A stretch of DNA of 64,000 bases from Nocardia veterana NBRC 100344 (GTDB taxonomy: Bacteria > Actinomycetota > Actinomycetes > Mycobacteriales > Mycobacteriaceae): positions 1-64,000 of the forward strand of contig NZ_BAGM01000101.1 of NCBI RefSeq assembly GCF_000308855.1. The letters run 5' to 3'. Under the pieces are notes generated by a model that was not told the DNA's origin, searched no databases, and saw only the letters and a program-made list of their open reading frames with translations. Position 1 is the first letter of the stretch. Each line of letters begins with the position of its first letter. Below are positions 33,405-43,246 of this stretch, in pieces. The position numbers and the translations under genes are program-made.

Positions 33405-33797
33405 ATGAGTGATGTCGACCGGTCCGCGCAGCGGCGGGTGGTTCTGATGAGCGCGGCGCTGTTCGGTATGGGCACGCTGCACTTCCTGGTACCGAAACCG
33501 TTCGATTCGATCGTGCCGCCGGCCTTGCCCGGCCGCGCTCGCACGTACACCTACGCGTCGGGCGTCGCCGAGCTCGGGGTGGCGGCGGCCCTGGCGGCGC
33601 CGCGGACCCGCCGGTTGGGTGGGCTGCTGGCGGCGTTGCTGTTCATCGCGGTGTTCCCGGCCAACGTGCAGTTCGCGGCGGACTCGCTGCGCAATCCCAA
33701 GGCCGCCGCACCGGTGAAATGGGTGTCGGTGCTGCGGCTGCCGTTGCAGGCGCCGATGATCACGCAGGCACTGCGCATCCGCCGCGAAGCGGCCTGA
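33405..33797 (+). CDS. DoxX-like membrane protein
   Basis: Small integral membrane protein of 130 residues with four predicted helices. VLMSAALFGMGTLHFLVPKP, ARTYTYASGVAELGVAAALA, and LGGLLAALLFIAVFPANVQF follow the DoxX/DoxX-like pattern. The ATG at 33405 was chosen because earlier in-frame starts lie in the promoter of the divergent K+ channel gene. It converges on adnB with an 18-base gap. Family members act in redox or oxidative-stress complexes at the membrane in mycobacteria, but this protein's role is unknown. Confidence 0.75.
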   Translation: MSDVDRSAQRRVVLMSAALFGMGTLHFLVPKPFDSIVPPALPGRARTYTYASGVAELGVAAALAAPRTRRLGGLLAALLFIAVFPANVQFAADSLRNPKAAAPVKWVSVLRLPLQAPMITQALRIRREAA

Positions 33798-33815
33798 GGG
33801 CCAAGGGTTTTCACG

Positions 33816-36800
33816 TCAGTCGACGTCGGCCGGCGGATGATCCTCGGGCGCGAGATCGGCTTCGGAGAGGTACGCCGGGTCGGGCGGCGGTTCGGCGTCG
33901 AGGTCGGATTCCGGCGATGCGGCCGGAGCCCAGGGCGGCGCGGATGCGGCGATGAACTCGGCCAGTTCGGCGGGGCCGGGCAGTTCCGCGGGGGCCACGG
34001 TTCGCCCGCTGCGCACGTAATGGAATGCGGCGCTGACCTTTTCGAGCATCTGCTCTTCCGATTCCCCGGTCCGGGCGGCCATCATGCGAGCCCAGGCCAC
34101 CCGGTAGACCGCCAACTGCATGGCCACCGAGCGTTCCTGGGTTCGGGTGGGTTCGGCGCCGGTTTTCCAATCCACGACCAGCCAGCGATCGCCGGGCTCG
34201 CTGAACACCGCGTCCATCCGACCACGGATCAGGGTGCCGCCGATACTGGTTTCGAAGCCGACCTCCACATCGACGGGATTGCGATTCGCCCACGGCGAGG
34301 CCAGAAACGCCTCCTGTAGCCGAATCAGATCACCGTCGCGGTCGCCGCTGTCGGCCGCGCCGGGCAACTCGTCGAAGTCCAGCAGCCCGACCGCGCCGAA
34401 CCAGCGCTGCAACCAGGCGTGAAATGCGGTGCCGCGCCGGGCTAGTGGGCTCGGCGGGTACGGTAGCGGGCGCCGCAGCCGGGCCGCCAGTTTCGCCGGA
34501 TCGGCACGCATATCGACCAGCGCGGTGGCGGGCAGTTGCGCCGGCAGCTCCACCTCGTGGATCCCGTCCGCGGTCGAGAAATGTTCGGCCAGCAGCGCGT
34601 CCACATCCGCGGCCCAGCCCTCCGGATCGAGGTCCTCGCCGGGTTCCGGGTCGGCGGCCAGATCCTCGAACAGGTCCAATTGCCGTGCCGGAGCGGGCGG
34701 CGCCGACGGGTCGGAATCGGGCGGAAGTTCCGCCAGGGCAGCGCGGACCAGGGCGGCACCCTCCTCCACGGCACGGCGGCGAGGCCCGAGCGGATCGCGC
34801 GGCCACCGCGCGACGGCGGGGTCGTCGGTGAACGGATTGACCGCGTCTGTGGGCGGCGGATCGGCCCACCGGTCGATCCGGACCGCGGTGCTGCCCGGTG
34901 AGCCCGGATCTTCGGTCCACCGCTTCAGCTCCAGCAGGAAATCCGACGGGCCCTTCGGCGAGGAACCGGTCTCGGCCCAGTGATGAGCCGAAACGAACAG
35001 TGCGCGTTCGGTTCTGGTGAGGGCGACGTAGAACAGCCGTCGCTCCTCGTCCAGTCGCCGCCGGGCCAACGCCTCCTTGTGCTGTTTGATCGCCTGCTCC
35101 AGATCGCTGCGGTCGTACAGCTCGCTCAGATCGAGCACCGGCACACCGTCGCGTGCCGCCGCGGAACCGGGCGCCTCCGAATCGGGTTCGCGCTGCCGGT
35201 CGCCGCGCAACGAGGTCGGTAGTTCGGCGAGTGCGCCGAGCCAGGTCCCCGCGGCGGTGCCGGACGGGAACAGGCCGCGCACCACATGCGGGACCGCCAC
35301 CACCTCCCATTCCAGCCCCTTGGCGGCGTGCACCGTCAACACCTGAACCCGGTCGTGGGCGACCTCGACTTCACCCGGCTCCAAACCGTTTTCGACCTCT
35401 TCGGCGGCGGCGAGGAAGCTCAGCAGGCCGGGGAGCGTGGCACGGTGGTCGCCGGCGTATCCGGCGACCACCTCGGCGAAGGCGTCGAGATGCTCGCGGC
35501 CGGCCCCCGCGCCCACCGCGGCGCGACGGGTCTGCGTCTCCACCCCGACCCCGATGGTGCGTTCGACGTCGGCGACCAGTTCCGGCAGCGATTGACCGCT
35601 GCGCTCACGCAGCGCCGCCAACTCGCGCCCGAGGGCCACGATGCGCGCGTAGCCCGACTCCGAATACCGGTCCGGCGGACCGGGGTCGGCGATCGCGTCG
35701 GCGATACCCGCCTGTTCGGCCGGTTCGGGCGCCACCGCGCGCAACGCGTCCGACAGCGTCGCGGCATCGGTGATCGGCTCGGCGCGGCCGTGCTGTCCGA
35801 CGATCGACAACTCCCGCGCGCGGTGTGACAACGCGGCCAGATCACTCACCCCCAGCCGCCAGCGAGCGCCGGTCAGGATCCGCATCGCCGCGCTGCCGGC
35901 CCCGGGGTCGGCGATCAACCGCAGGGTGGCCACGACATCGGCGACCTCGGGCGTGGCGAGCAGGCCACCCAGCCCGACGATCTCCACCGGCAGCCCCCGC
36001 GCCCGCAGGGCCTCGGCCAGCGGCGCCGCATCCGCGTTGCGCCGCACCAGCACCGCCGAGGTGGGTGGCGGCCGGCCGGCCTCGGCATGCTGCTCCCATT
36101 CGGCCGCGATGCGTTCGGCAACCCACTCTCGTTCGTCGGCAACGGTCTCGGTGAGGGCGAGAGCCACGGTTCCGGCCGTGGCTTGCGGGCGCGGGCGCAG
36201 CGGATCGACGGTCACCCCACCCTCGGCGTCGCGCAGCGGTTCGGCGACGAGATTAGCCAGATCCAGTGCCTCCGGTGGGTTGCGCCAACTGGTCAGCAGC
36301 GGCAGCACCGGTGCGGGCACCCCCGGCGCGGCCGGGAAATCAGTCGTGAAGCGGGGCAGATTGGCGGCCGAGGCGCCGCGCCAACCGTAGATGGATTGCA
36401 TCGGATCACCCACCGCGGTCACGGCCGGACGGGCCGCGAAATCCGGGCTCCGCTCCTCCGCGGCGGAAATACCGACGGCGCCTCGATCGCCGAACAGTGA
36501 CGCCAGCAGGATGCGCTGCGCGTGGCCGGTGTCCTGGTATTCGTCGAGCAGGACCAGGCGGAAGCGGTCGCATTCGGCCACGCCGACCTCCGGATGGGTG
36601 GCCGCCAGCCGGGCGGCCAGCGACATCTGCGATCCGAAATCCAATGCGCCCCTGCGGCGTAACTCCTCGCCGAGCCGAGCGACCAAGGGCAGCAGCGCAA
36701 CCCGGTCCTGCTGCACCTTGACGATCGTGCGCAGTTCCTGGTTCGGCCCGCCACGCTGCCGGGGTCCGGGCGGGAGCGTCTCCACCAGCCGCTCCAGCTC

Positions 36801-37388
36801 TCGATGCGCGACCGCCAGCTGTTCGGGCTCGACGAGATGTTCGGCGAGCTGACCGGACAGGGCCAGCACCGCCTCGGTCACCGATACCGGCGTGCGCTCG
36901 GTATCCAGATCACCGTCCCAGCCGGTGACGACGCGGTGCGCCAATTGCCACAGCTGCGTTTCGGTGAGCAACGTGGCCGACGGTTCCACCGGCAGCAGCA
37001 GACCGTGTTCGGACAGCAATCGGCCCGCATAGGAGTGGTAGGTACTGATTTCCGGTTCCGACCCCACCAGCATCGCGCGCAACCGCCCGGTGCTGTCGAT
37101 ATCGCGCAGCAGCGGCGACCCGGCCAGGCGTGCGAGCCGGGTGCGGATCCGAGTGGTCAACTGCTGGGCGGCTTTTCGAGTGAAGGTCAGTCCCAGCACG
37201 GCATCCGGGGCGACCAGCCGGTTGGCGACCATCCACACCACGCGCGCGGCCATGGTCTCGGTTTTCCCGGCCCCGGCACCGGCGACGACGAGCGTCGGCC
37301 CGAGCGGAGCGGCGATCACGGCGGCCTGTTCGTCGGTGGGTGGCGGCAGGCCCAGCGCCTGCGCCAATTCCGCGGGCGTGATCGTCAT
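33816..37388 (-). CDS. adnB: AdnB subunit of AdnAB helicase-nuclease
   Basis: SF1 helicase-nuclease subunit of 1190 residues, equivalent to Rv3201c, which with AdnA resects double-strand DNA ends in mycobacteria. Walker A VAGAGAGKTETMAARVVW is near the N-terminus, followed by LVLLDEYQDTGHAQRILLAS, VGDPMQSIYGWRGASAANLP, LTVHAAKGLEWEVVAVPHV and FYVALTRTERALFVSAHHW. The C-terminal RecB-like nuclease has WLVVDWKTGAEPTRTQ and QLAVYRVAWARM. The ATG at 37388 overlaps the adnA stop by four bases (ATGA). It is somewhat longer than the mycobacterial protein. Confidence 0.93.
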   Translation of the reverse strand: MTITPAELAQALGLPPPTDEQAAVIAAPLGPTLVVAGAGAGKTETMAARVVWMVANRLVAPDAVLGLTFTRKAAQQLTTRIRTRLARLAGSPLLRDIDSTGRLRAMLVGSEPEISTYHSYAGRLLSEHGLLLPVEPSATLLTETQLWQLAHRVVTGWDGDLDTERTPVSVTEAVLALSGQLAEHLVEPEQLAVAHRELERLVETLPPGPRQRGGPNQELRTIVKVQQDRVALLPLVARLGEELRRRGALDFGSQMSLAARLAATHPEVGVAECDRFRLVLLDEYQDTGHAQRILLASLFGDRGAVGISAAEERSPDFAARPAVTAVGDPMQSIYGWRGASAANLPRFTTDFPAAPGVPAPVLPLLTSWRNPPEALDLANLVAEPLRDAEGGVTVDPLRPRPQATAGTVALALTETVADEREWVAERIAAEWEQHAEAGRPPPTSAVLVRRNADAAPLAEALRARGLPVEIVGLGGLLATPEVADVVATLRLIADPGAGSAAMRILTGARWRLGVSDLAALSHRARELSIVGQHGRAEPITDAATLSDALRAVAPEPAEQAGIADAIADPGPPDRYSESGYARIVALGRELAALRERSGQSLPELVADVERTIGVGVETQTRRAAVGAGAGREHLDAFAEVVAGYAGDHRATLPGLLSFLAAAEEVENGLEPGEVEVAHDRVQVLTVHAAKGLEWEVVAVPHVVRGLFPSGTAAGTWLGALAELPTSLRGDRQREPDSEAPGSAAARDGVPVLDLSELYDRSDLEQAIKQHKEALARRRLDEERRLFYVALTRTERALFVSAHHWAETGSSPKGPSDFLLELKRWTEDPGSPGSTAVRIDRWADPPPTDAVNPFTDDPAVARWPRDPLGPRRRAVEEGAALVRAALAELPPDSDPSAPPAPARQLDLFEDLAADPEPGEDLDPEGWAADVDALLAEHFSTADGIHEVELPAQLPATALVDMRADPAKLAARLRRPLPYPPSPLARRGTAFHAWLQRWFGAVGLLDFDELPGAADSGDRDGDLIRLQEAFLASPWANRNPVDVEVGFETSIGGTLIRGRMDAVFSEPGDRWLVVDWKTGAEPTRTQERSVAMQLAVYRVAWARMMAARTGESEEQMLEKVSAAFHYVRSGRTVAPAELPGPAELAEFIAASAPPWAPAASPESDLDAEPPPDPAYLSEADLAPEDHPPADVD

Positions 37389-40300
37389 CGATCCGTCACC
37401 TGCCGGCCGATGTCCTGCAACGGGCAACTCCCGGCCACCCGGCAGTGCCGGCACCCGTCGTTGCGCACGGCCAGGAAACCGGGCCCGCGGGTGGCGGCGG
37501 CTGCTTCGTGGATCATGCTGCGCCACTGCGCGATTCCGGCCGAATCCAGGGCGGTCTGCAGCCGCTCGGTGGCGCCGTCGCGGCTCGGTTTGGCGACGTA
37601 CACCAACCGAGCACCGCCCGGCTCGCCGCGGGGCCCGTCCGGATCGGCGGCCAGGCCACCGGCGCCGGCGGCCACCTGATAGGTCGCGAGCTGTGCGTGC
37701 TCCTGCGCTGCCTGTTTGGAGATCGGCGTCTTCCCGGTTTTGACGTCGACGATGACGAAGCGGCCCAGGGCATCTCGCTCCACCCGGTCGACCCGTCCGC
37801 GAATGCGCACCGGGACCTCGTCCGGATCACGGGCCGGGAGGACACAGTCCACCGGTACCTCGACGCCGACCTCGGACAATTCGGTGCGGGTGTTGCGCAG
37901 CCAGGCGAGAAAGGTATCGACCATAGATTCGGTGCGGCGCAGTTCCAGCCGCGAATGCCAGCTGTTCGGGCCGTCGTCGCCGGAGCTCGGATCGACCGCC
38001 TTCCATGCCCTGACCAGGGCCGCCTTCACCTCGTCCTCGGTGACCCGGCCGGCGAGCGCCTGCACCAGCGTGTGCACCAGATTGCCCTTGACCGCGTGCG
38101 GGTTGTCCCCGTCGTCACCACCGTGGCGTTCCAGTGCCCAGCGCAGCGGACAGGTTTGCAGCAGTTCCACGGTCGAGGGCGACAGGGCGACCGGCCCGTC
38201 ACCGTCGTCCCAGAGCGACCGCTCGGAACTCGGCGCCGCGATGCCGTACCACTCGTCGGGATGGGCGCCGCGCACGCCGGCCCGCGCCAGCCGAGCGAGC
38301 TGCGCCGCGGCCCGTTCCCGCCGCGCCGGATCGGCGCCGTCGTCGCAGACCACCCCGCGCAATTCGGCGATCAGGGCCTGCGCGACCAGTGCGCGGCCGG
38401 GATCGACCGGCGCCGGGATCCGTCCCGGCTCGCCCGGTTCGGCCGCGGCGTCGAGTTCGGCCAGGAACCGCGAAGGCACCAGATCCCGGTCGCCGGTCAC
38501 CGATTCGACCGCGGTGACCAGCAGGCTGTGCCGCGCCCGGCTGCAGGCCAGCAGCAACAGCCGGCGTTCCTCCGCCAGGATGGGCGCCGACCGGCTGACC
38601 TGATCACCGGGATCGGCCACCCCGCCGACGAGGTCGACCAGTTCCTCGACACCGAGCAGCGTGCCGCGCGGACGCAGATTGGGCCAGATCCCTTCCTGCA
38701 CACCGGCAACCGCCACCACATCCCATTCCCGGCCGGCGGCCGCGTGCGCGCTGACGATCGCGACCGCGTCACGGGGTTCGGTCAGCGGCGCCGGATCCTG
38801 GTTGATCTCCTGCTGCTCCAGATATTCCACGAATCCGTCGATCGACGCGCCGGGCAGCCGGTCGACGTAAGCGGCGGCGGCGTCGAACAGCCCGACCGCC
38901 GCATCCAGATCGCGATCGGCCTGCACCGCACCGGGTCCGCCGCGTTCGGACTGTGCCACCCAGCGCTTCTCGAGTCGCGACACCGTCCACAGCGCCCACA
39001 GCACGTCCTCGAGCCCCGCACCGCGCCGAGACGCCCGCCGCGCCCGGTCGACCGCCTTCAGTACCCGGATCAACGGCGCGACCTCGACGTCGGTGAGTTG
39101 CTGAAGGATACTTCGATCGCCGAGTCCGGTGATCAGATCACGGAGCACGACCGCCGAGGACCGGTCGAGTTCGGAATAGGGGGCGAGCCCGTCGGACGGA
39201 GCACCGAGCTCGTCGATCTCGGCGCGGCGGCCCACCTGCCCCGGGCCGGGCTGCCTTCCGGTCTCCGGTGCCGATTCCACTGTCCCCGTATCGGTTTCGC
39301 CGGACTCCGACACCGCGGCAGTGACGGCTTCGGCACGACCGCCGGACAGATCGGCCCGGGAGTGCCCGCGTTCGATCAGCGCCCGGCGGACACCGCGGCG
39401 CAACCGGCGCAGAGCGATCTGATCGGCACCACCCAAGGGGCCGAGCAGCAGATCCAAGGCGTCGTCCTCGGTGAACAGCTCCGCGCGGCCGCGTTCGGCG
39501 ACCAGCAGGGCGCGCAGCGATTGCAGCATCCAGGCCGCGCCCCGGCGACGCGCCAGCGGAGTGTCCGGCTTGGGCTGCAGCACCGGCACCCCGGCCGCGG
39601 TGAGCGCGCGGCGCAGCGGCCCCAGCGACAGCGGCACCGACCGCACCACGACGGCCATCCGCGACCACGGCACCTCCGCGTTGAAATGGGCGCGGCGCAG
39701 GTGGTCGGCGATCAGTGCCGCCTCCTTGGCGGGGGTGGTGAGCACCCGCACCAGCACCTGTCCGTCGACGGCCGGATCACCGAGCAGATGGGGACCACCG
39801 GCGCGAATGTCGAAACGATGATCGGCGCGACCCGGCATGCGTGCCGCGATCCGCGCCACCGCATCGTGAACCGCTGGTGCGCAGCGGTGGTCGTCGCGCA
39901 GGACGATGCGGCGGTCGGGCGGGGCGTCGGGTTCGGTGACGAAGCGGGTGTCGGCGCCCCGGAAGCTGAATACGGCCTGATCGGGGTCACCGGCGATCAC
40001 GGTGGTCGCGGGCCCCGACCCGATCGCCCGAATCAATTGGGCCGCAAGCGGATCCACATGTTGTGCGTCGTCGACCAGGAGCATGCGGATGCGATCGCGT
40101 TCGGCATCGAGCAAGTCGGCGTCCTCGATCAGCACATCCAGGGCCGCGCCCACCAGTTCGGCGGCATCGAGGGCGGGCGCGCTGGCCTCGGGCGCCTGCA
40201 CCCCGACCGACCAGCGCAGTAGCATCGCCTGTTCGTAGCGCTGCGCGAAGGCACCGGCGGCCTCCCATTCCTCGCGCTCGTGCAACCGGCCCAGTTCGAC

Positions 40301-40906
40301 CAGGTCTTCGGGACCGATATCGCGTTCGGTGGCGCGCAGCATCAGATCGCGCAGTTGTTCGGCGAAGCCGTTGGTGCCCAGTGCCGCGTGCAGACGGGGC
40401 GGCCACAGCACGGCGCCGCCGGCCGACATGTCCGCCAGTTCGCCGCGCAACATCTCGCGCAGCACCACATCCTGCTCGGATCCGGTCAGCAGCCGCGGCG
40501 GCGGGTTGCCGCGAGCGACCGCGTGCGTGCGCAGGATGGCGAAGGCGTAGGAGTGGACGGTGCGCACCATCGGCTCCCGGCTGGCCCCGGGCACCCCGCC
40601 GAACTCCGGAGCGACGGCATCGAGCTGACGGGTGAGGTCGGTGCGCACGCGCAGCGCGGCCGCTTTGGAGTGGGTGAGCACGAGGACCGATTCCGGATCG
40701 GCGCCCGCGGCGATGCGGTCGACGGCGAGGTCGGTGAGCAGGGACGTCTTGCCGGTGCCGGGGCCGCCGAGTACCTGCCAGGGCCGCCAGCCCGGGTCCG
40801 CGCCCAGCCCACCCGCGAACAACGTTCGGACATCGGCACCCCATTCGCGTGGCCGGGGTGCGGTCTCACTGCGGCGCACCAGTCGCACCGAGCTATCCGA
40901 TCGCAT
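37385..40906 (-). CDS. adnA: AdnA subunit of AdnAB helicase-nuclease
   Basis: Subunit of 1173 residues equivalent to Rv3202c. The UvrD-like motor has Walker A VLGGPGTGKTSLLTDLAVDR and motif II MLLVDDAQHVDPLAAQLIRA, with GDPDQAVFSFRGADTRF. The C-terminal nuclease domain carries FVIVDVKTGKTPIS and the QLATYQVA helix. Cysteines in LLQTCPLRWALERH and at the end in GCRHCRVAGSCPLQDI fit a four-Cys iron-sulfur staple as in AddB. Start at 40906; longer in-frame starts reach into the promoter. adnB follows with a four-base overlap, ensuring equal expression of the two subunits. Confidence 0.93.
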   Translation of the reverse strand: MRSDSSVRLVRRSETAPRPREWGADVRTLFAGGLGADPGWRPWQVLGGPGTGKTSLLTDLAVDRIAAGADPESVLVLTHSKAAALRVRTDLTRQLDAVAPEFGGVPGASREPMVRTVHSYAFAILRTHAVARGNPPPRLLTGSEQDVVLREMLRGELADMSAGGAVLWPPRLHAALGTNGFAEQLRDLMLRATERDIGPEDLVELGRLHEREEWEAAGAFAQRYEQAMLLRWSVGVQAPEASAPALDAAELVGAALDVLIEDADLLDAERDRIRMLLVDDAQHVDPLAAQLIRAIGSGPATTVIAGDPDQAVFSFRGADTRFVTEPDAPPDRRIVLRDDHRCAPAVHDAVARIAARMPGRADHRFDIRAGGPHLLGDPAVDGQVLVRVLTTPAKEAALIADHLRRAHFNAEVPWSRMAVVVRSVPLSLGPLRRALTAAGVPVLQPKPDTPLARRRGAAWMLQSLRALLVAERGRAELFTEDDALDLLLGPLGGADQIALRRLRRGVRRALIERGHSRADLSGGRAEAVTAAVSESGETDTGTVESAPETGRQPGPGQVGRRAEIDELGAPSDGLAPYSELDRSSAVVLRDLITGLGDRSILQQLTDVEVAPLIRVLKAVDRARRASRRGAGLEDVLWALWTVSRLEKRWVAQSERGGPGAVQADRDLDAAVGLFDAAAAYVDRLPGASIDGFVEYLEQQEINQDPAPLTEPRDAVAIVSAHAAAGREWDVVAVAGVQEGIWPNLRPRGTLLGVEELVDLVGGVADPGDQVSRSAPILAEERRLLLLACSRARHSLLVTAVESVTGDRDLVPSRFLAELDAAAEPGEPGRIPAPVDPGRALVAQALIAELRGVVCDDGADPARRERAAAQLARLARAGVRGAHPDEWYGIAAPSSERSLWDDGDGPVALSPSTVELLQTCPLRWALERHGGDDGDNPHAVKGNLVHTLVQALAGRVTEDEVKAALVRAWKAVDPSSGDDGPNSWHSRLELRRTESMVDTFLAWLRNTRTELSEVGVEVPVDCVLPARDPDEVPVRIRGRVDRVERDALGRFVIVDVKTGKTPISKQAAQEHAQLATYQVAAGAGGLAADPDGPRGEPGGARLVYVAKPSRDGATERLQTALDSAGIAQWRSMIHEAAAATRGPGFLAVRNDGCRHCRVAGSCPLQDIGRQVTDR

Positions 40907-41302
40907 CACAGCGGCTATTTCAACAGACACCCCCGACAGAATTGAATTCCGTGCCAGCAAACGCACCCGCAGCATCGGATGTGTCCGACCTGTGATCGGT
41001 GCCGAGGCGCACCGGGGCGTATTCGCCAATTCCCGCGTCCGCACCGGTGACTCGGATAAGCGCTGGTGACAGCCGTTCTGGACCCGGGCGATCGGTCCGG
41101 ACCGGCCGCCGAATATTTTCTCCGGCGGAATCTCACAACCGCACCCGTTCCCACCCCGTTCACCGATCCGGACAGCCTCCCGCTACCGCGGCGGTGAACG
41201 GGGCGCGATTTTGCGGTGCGCGCCTGGGACTTTCACGGCCGGCCGCCGCCGCCCGCACCCGCGCCGTTCGCCGGACCGCCCGCCCGGCGGCACAATGGCC
41301 GA

Positions 41303-42055
41303 GTGCACGACGCCCACATTCACCGCTTCGGCCCTGCCGACGGTCCGCTCGTCCTCGCCCTGCACGGCCTGACCGGTCACGGTCGCCGCTGGGCCGCATT
41401 GGCGCAGCGGGAGCTGCCGCAGGTGCGAATGCTCGCCCCGGATCTGCGCGGGCACGGCCGGGCCGGCTCGCTGCCGCCGTGGACCTTCGAGCAGATCGTC
41501 GACGACCTGCTGGAGCTGCTGACCGAGCCGGCGGTCGTCCTGGGTCATTCGTTCGGCGGGGCGGTGGCCATCCACCTCGCGCGCCGCCGCCCGGACCTGG
41601 TTCGGGCGCTGGTCCTGCTCGACCCGGCGATCGGGCTGGACCCGGCGCTGCTCCACGAGATCGCCGAAGCCGGTCTGGCCCGGCCCGACTATCCCGATAT
41701 CGCGGCCGCGCGCCACGACAAACTGGAGACGGCCTGGGCCGATGTCGACCCCGAGTTGCTCGAGGCCGAACTGGCCGAACATCTGGTGACCACGCCCGAG
41801 GGACGCGTGCGCTGGCGGATGAGCCTGCCGGCGATCACCTCGTACTGGGGTCAGCTGGCGCGGCCTCGGGTACTGCCCCCGCCGCAGATCCCGACCGTGC
41901 TGGTCCGGGCCGGAAAGTCGCCGTTCGTCACGCCCGAGACCTGCGACGCGTTCGCGACCCTGCCGCGGTTCACCCTGCACGAGTTCGATTGCGATCACAT
42001 GGTGGCCCAGGCCCGGCCCGCCGAAACCGCCGCCGTCGTCCGATCGGTGTTGTGA
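41303..42055 (+). CDS. lipV: Alpha/beta-hydrolase (LipV-like)
   Basis: Esterase/lipase-like protein of 250 residues corresponding to Rv3203. The oxyanion region is LVLALHGLTGHGRRW, the nucleophile elbow VVLGHSFGGAVAIHLARR, and the catalytic His lies in FDCDHMVAQARP near the end. No signal peptide is present, so it is probably cytosolic or loosely membrane-associated. The GTG at 41303 was preferred to an ATG at 41216, which would add a proline-rich extension. It overlaps the next gene by one base (TGATG), so the two are translationally coupled. The substrate is not evident. Confidence 0.85.
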   Translation: MHDAHIHRFGPADGPLVLALHGLTGHGRRWAALAQRELPQVRMLAPDLRGHGRAGSLPPWTFEQIVDDLLELLTEPAVVLGHSFGGAVAIHLARRRPDLVRALVLLDPAIGLDPALLHEIAEAGLARPDYPDIAAARHDKLETAWADVDPELLEAELAEHLVTTPEGRVRWRMSLPAITSYWGQLARPRVLPPPQIPTVLVRAGKSPFVTPETCDAFATLPRFTLHEFDCDHMVAQARPAETAAVVRSVL

Positions 42056-42351
42056 TGGCCACCTCCGATGCCGAGATCGAGCGGGTCCGGGAGCTGGTCG
42101 CCGCCATCCCGCCGGGCCGGGTGGCGACCTACGGCGATATCGCCGCGGCCGCGGGCCTGTCCACCCCGCGCACGGTCGGCTGGATCATGCGCACCGACTC
42201 GGCCGACCTGCCCTGGCATCGGGTTCTGCGCGCCGACGGGACCCCGGCCGCCCACCTGGTGCATCGCCAACTTCGGCTGCTGGCCGAGGAGGGTTGCCCG
42301 CTGCGCGGCGATCGCGTCGATCTGGCCGCGGCGCGTTTTCGGTTCGACTGA
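42055..42351 (+). CDS. Alkyltransferase-like protein (ATL)
   Basis: DNA-damage sensor of 98 residues related to O6-alkylguanine-DNA alkyltransferases and equivalent to Rv3204. The family motif PCHR is PWHR here, with Trp54 replacing the alkyl-accepting Cys. It therefore cannot remove the alkyl group. ATL proteins bind and flip O6-alkylguanine and hand it to nucleotide excision repair. Other conserved elements are IPPGRVATYGDIAAAAG and RTVGWIMRT. It overlaps the lipV-like gene by one base and sits beside the AdnAB and UvrD2 repair genes. Confidence 0.9.
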   Translation: MATSDAEIERVRELVAAIPPGRVATYGDIAAAAGLSTPRTVGWIMRTDSADLPWHRVLRADGTPAAHLVHRQLRLLAEEGCPLRGDRVDLAAARFRFD

Positions 42352-42433
42352 CCCGCTGCCCGTCCGGCGGCCACACATCGCCCGCGATCGTCGAATCCGC
42401 CCATATCCCCCGTGCGGCGGTTACCGTGGAGTG

Positions 42434-43171
42434 ATGTCCACCCGTCTGGCGTGCGTGGTGTTCGATGCGATCCGGCCACGGAGCGTGGCCCGGTTCTGGG
42501 CGGAACTGCTCGGCTGGCAGATCACCGTCGACCGGCCGCACGCGGTCGAGGTGGCGGCGCCCGATCCCGACGCCGCCGATGTGGCGCTGACCTTCCTCCC
42601 GACGACCCGGCCGAAATCCGGGAAGAACCGGATCCATCTCGATCTGGTGGGGCGTTCGCTGGATCATCAACGGGTGCAGGTGGATCGGGCCCTGGCACTC
42701 GGGGCGCGGCGGGTCGATATCGGGCAGGGCGCGGTGCCGTGGGCGGTGCTCGCGGATCCGGAGGGCAACGAGTTCTGCGTGCTGGAGCCGCGGGAGCAGT
42801 ACGTCGACACCGGCGCGGTCGCGGCGATCGTGGTCGATACCCCGAATCCCGACCGGCTGGCTCGGTTCTGGTCCACGGCGGCGGGCTGGCCGCTGGCCCA
42901 TGACGAATCGCGGATGGCGGGTATTCGCTCGGCCACCGGCCAGGGACCGTGGTTGGAATTCCTGCGCACCGGGGTCGCGGCCCGCGAATGCGATCGGCTG
43001 CATCTGGACGTCGTCGCCTTCGGGGCCGACGATCCGGCGCGTGAGGTGGCGCGGCTGACGGCCGCCGGGGCGGTGCCGTGCGGTGATGTCACCCCGCATC
43101 CGCCCGCACAGGCGGTGCTGGCCGATCCGGAGACCAACCGCTTCCGGCTGCTCAGTGCCCCCGGGGATTGA
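42434..43171 (+). CDS. Tandem VOC (glyoxalase-like) domain protein
   Basis: Protein of 245 residues made of two glyoxalase/VOC-fold halves. Repeated features are ARFWAELLGWQITVDRP and LARFWSTAAGWPLAHDES at the start of each half, NRIHLDLVG and DRLHLDVVAFG on the central strand, and WAVLADPEGNEFCVLEP and QAVLADPETNRFRLLS at each end. The metal-ligand His and Glu of active VOC enzymes are only partly conserved, so it may bind a ligand rather than catalyse. It lies between the ATL and the MobA-MoeA genes with gaps on both sides. Function unknown. Confidence 0.8.
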   Translation: MSTRLACVVFDAIRPRSVARFWAELLGWQITVDRPHAVEVAAPDPDAADVALTFLPTTRPKSGKNRIHLDLVGRSLDHQRVQVDRALALGARRVDIGQGAVPWAVLADPEGNEFCVLEPREQYVDTGAVAAIVVDTPNPDRLARFWSTAAGWPLAHDESRMAGIRSATGQGPWLEFLRTGVAARECDRLHLDVVAFGADDPAREVARLTAAGAVPCGDVTPHPPAQAVLADPETNRFRLLSAPGD

Positions 43172-43246
43172 CCGAGTGCACCGCATCGGCGTCCCCCGGC
43201 CCGCGCATTACGATCGGTTCATGATCAACCTGCCGGGTGGGCCGCT

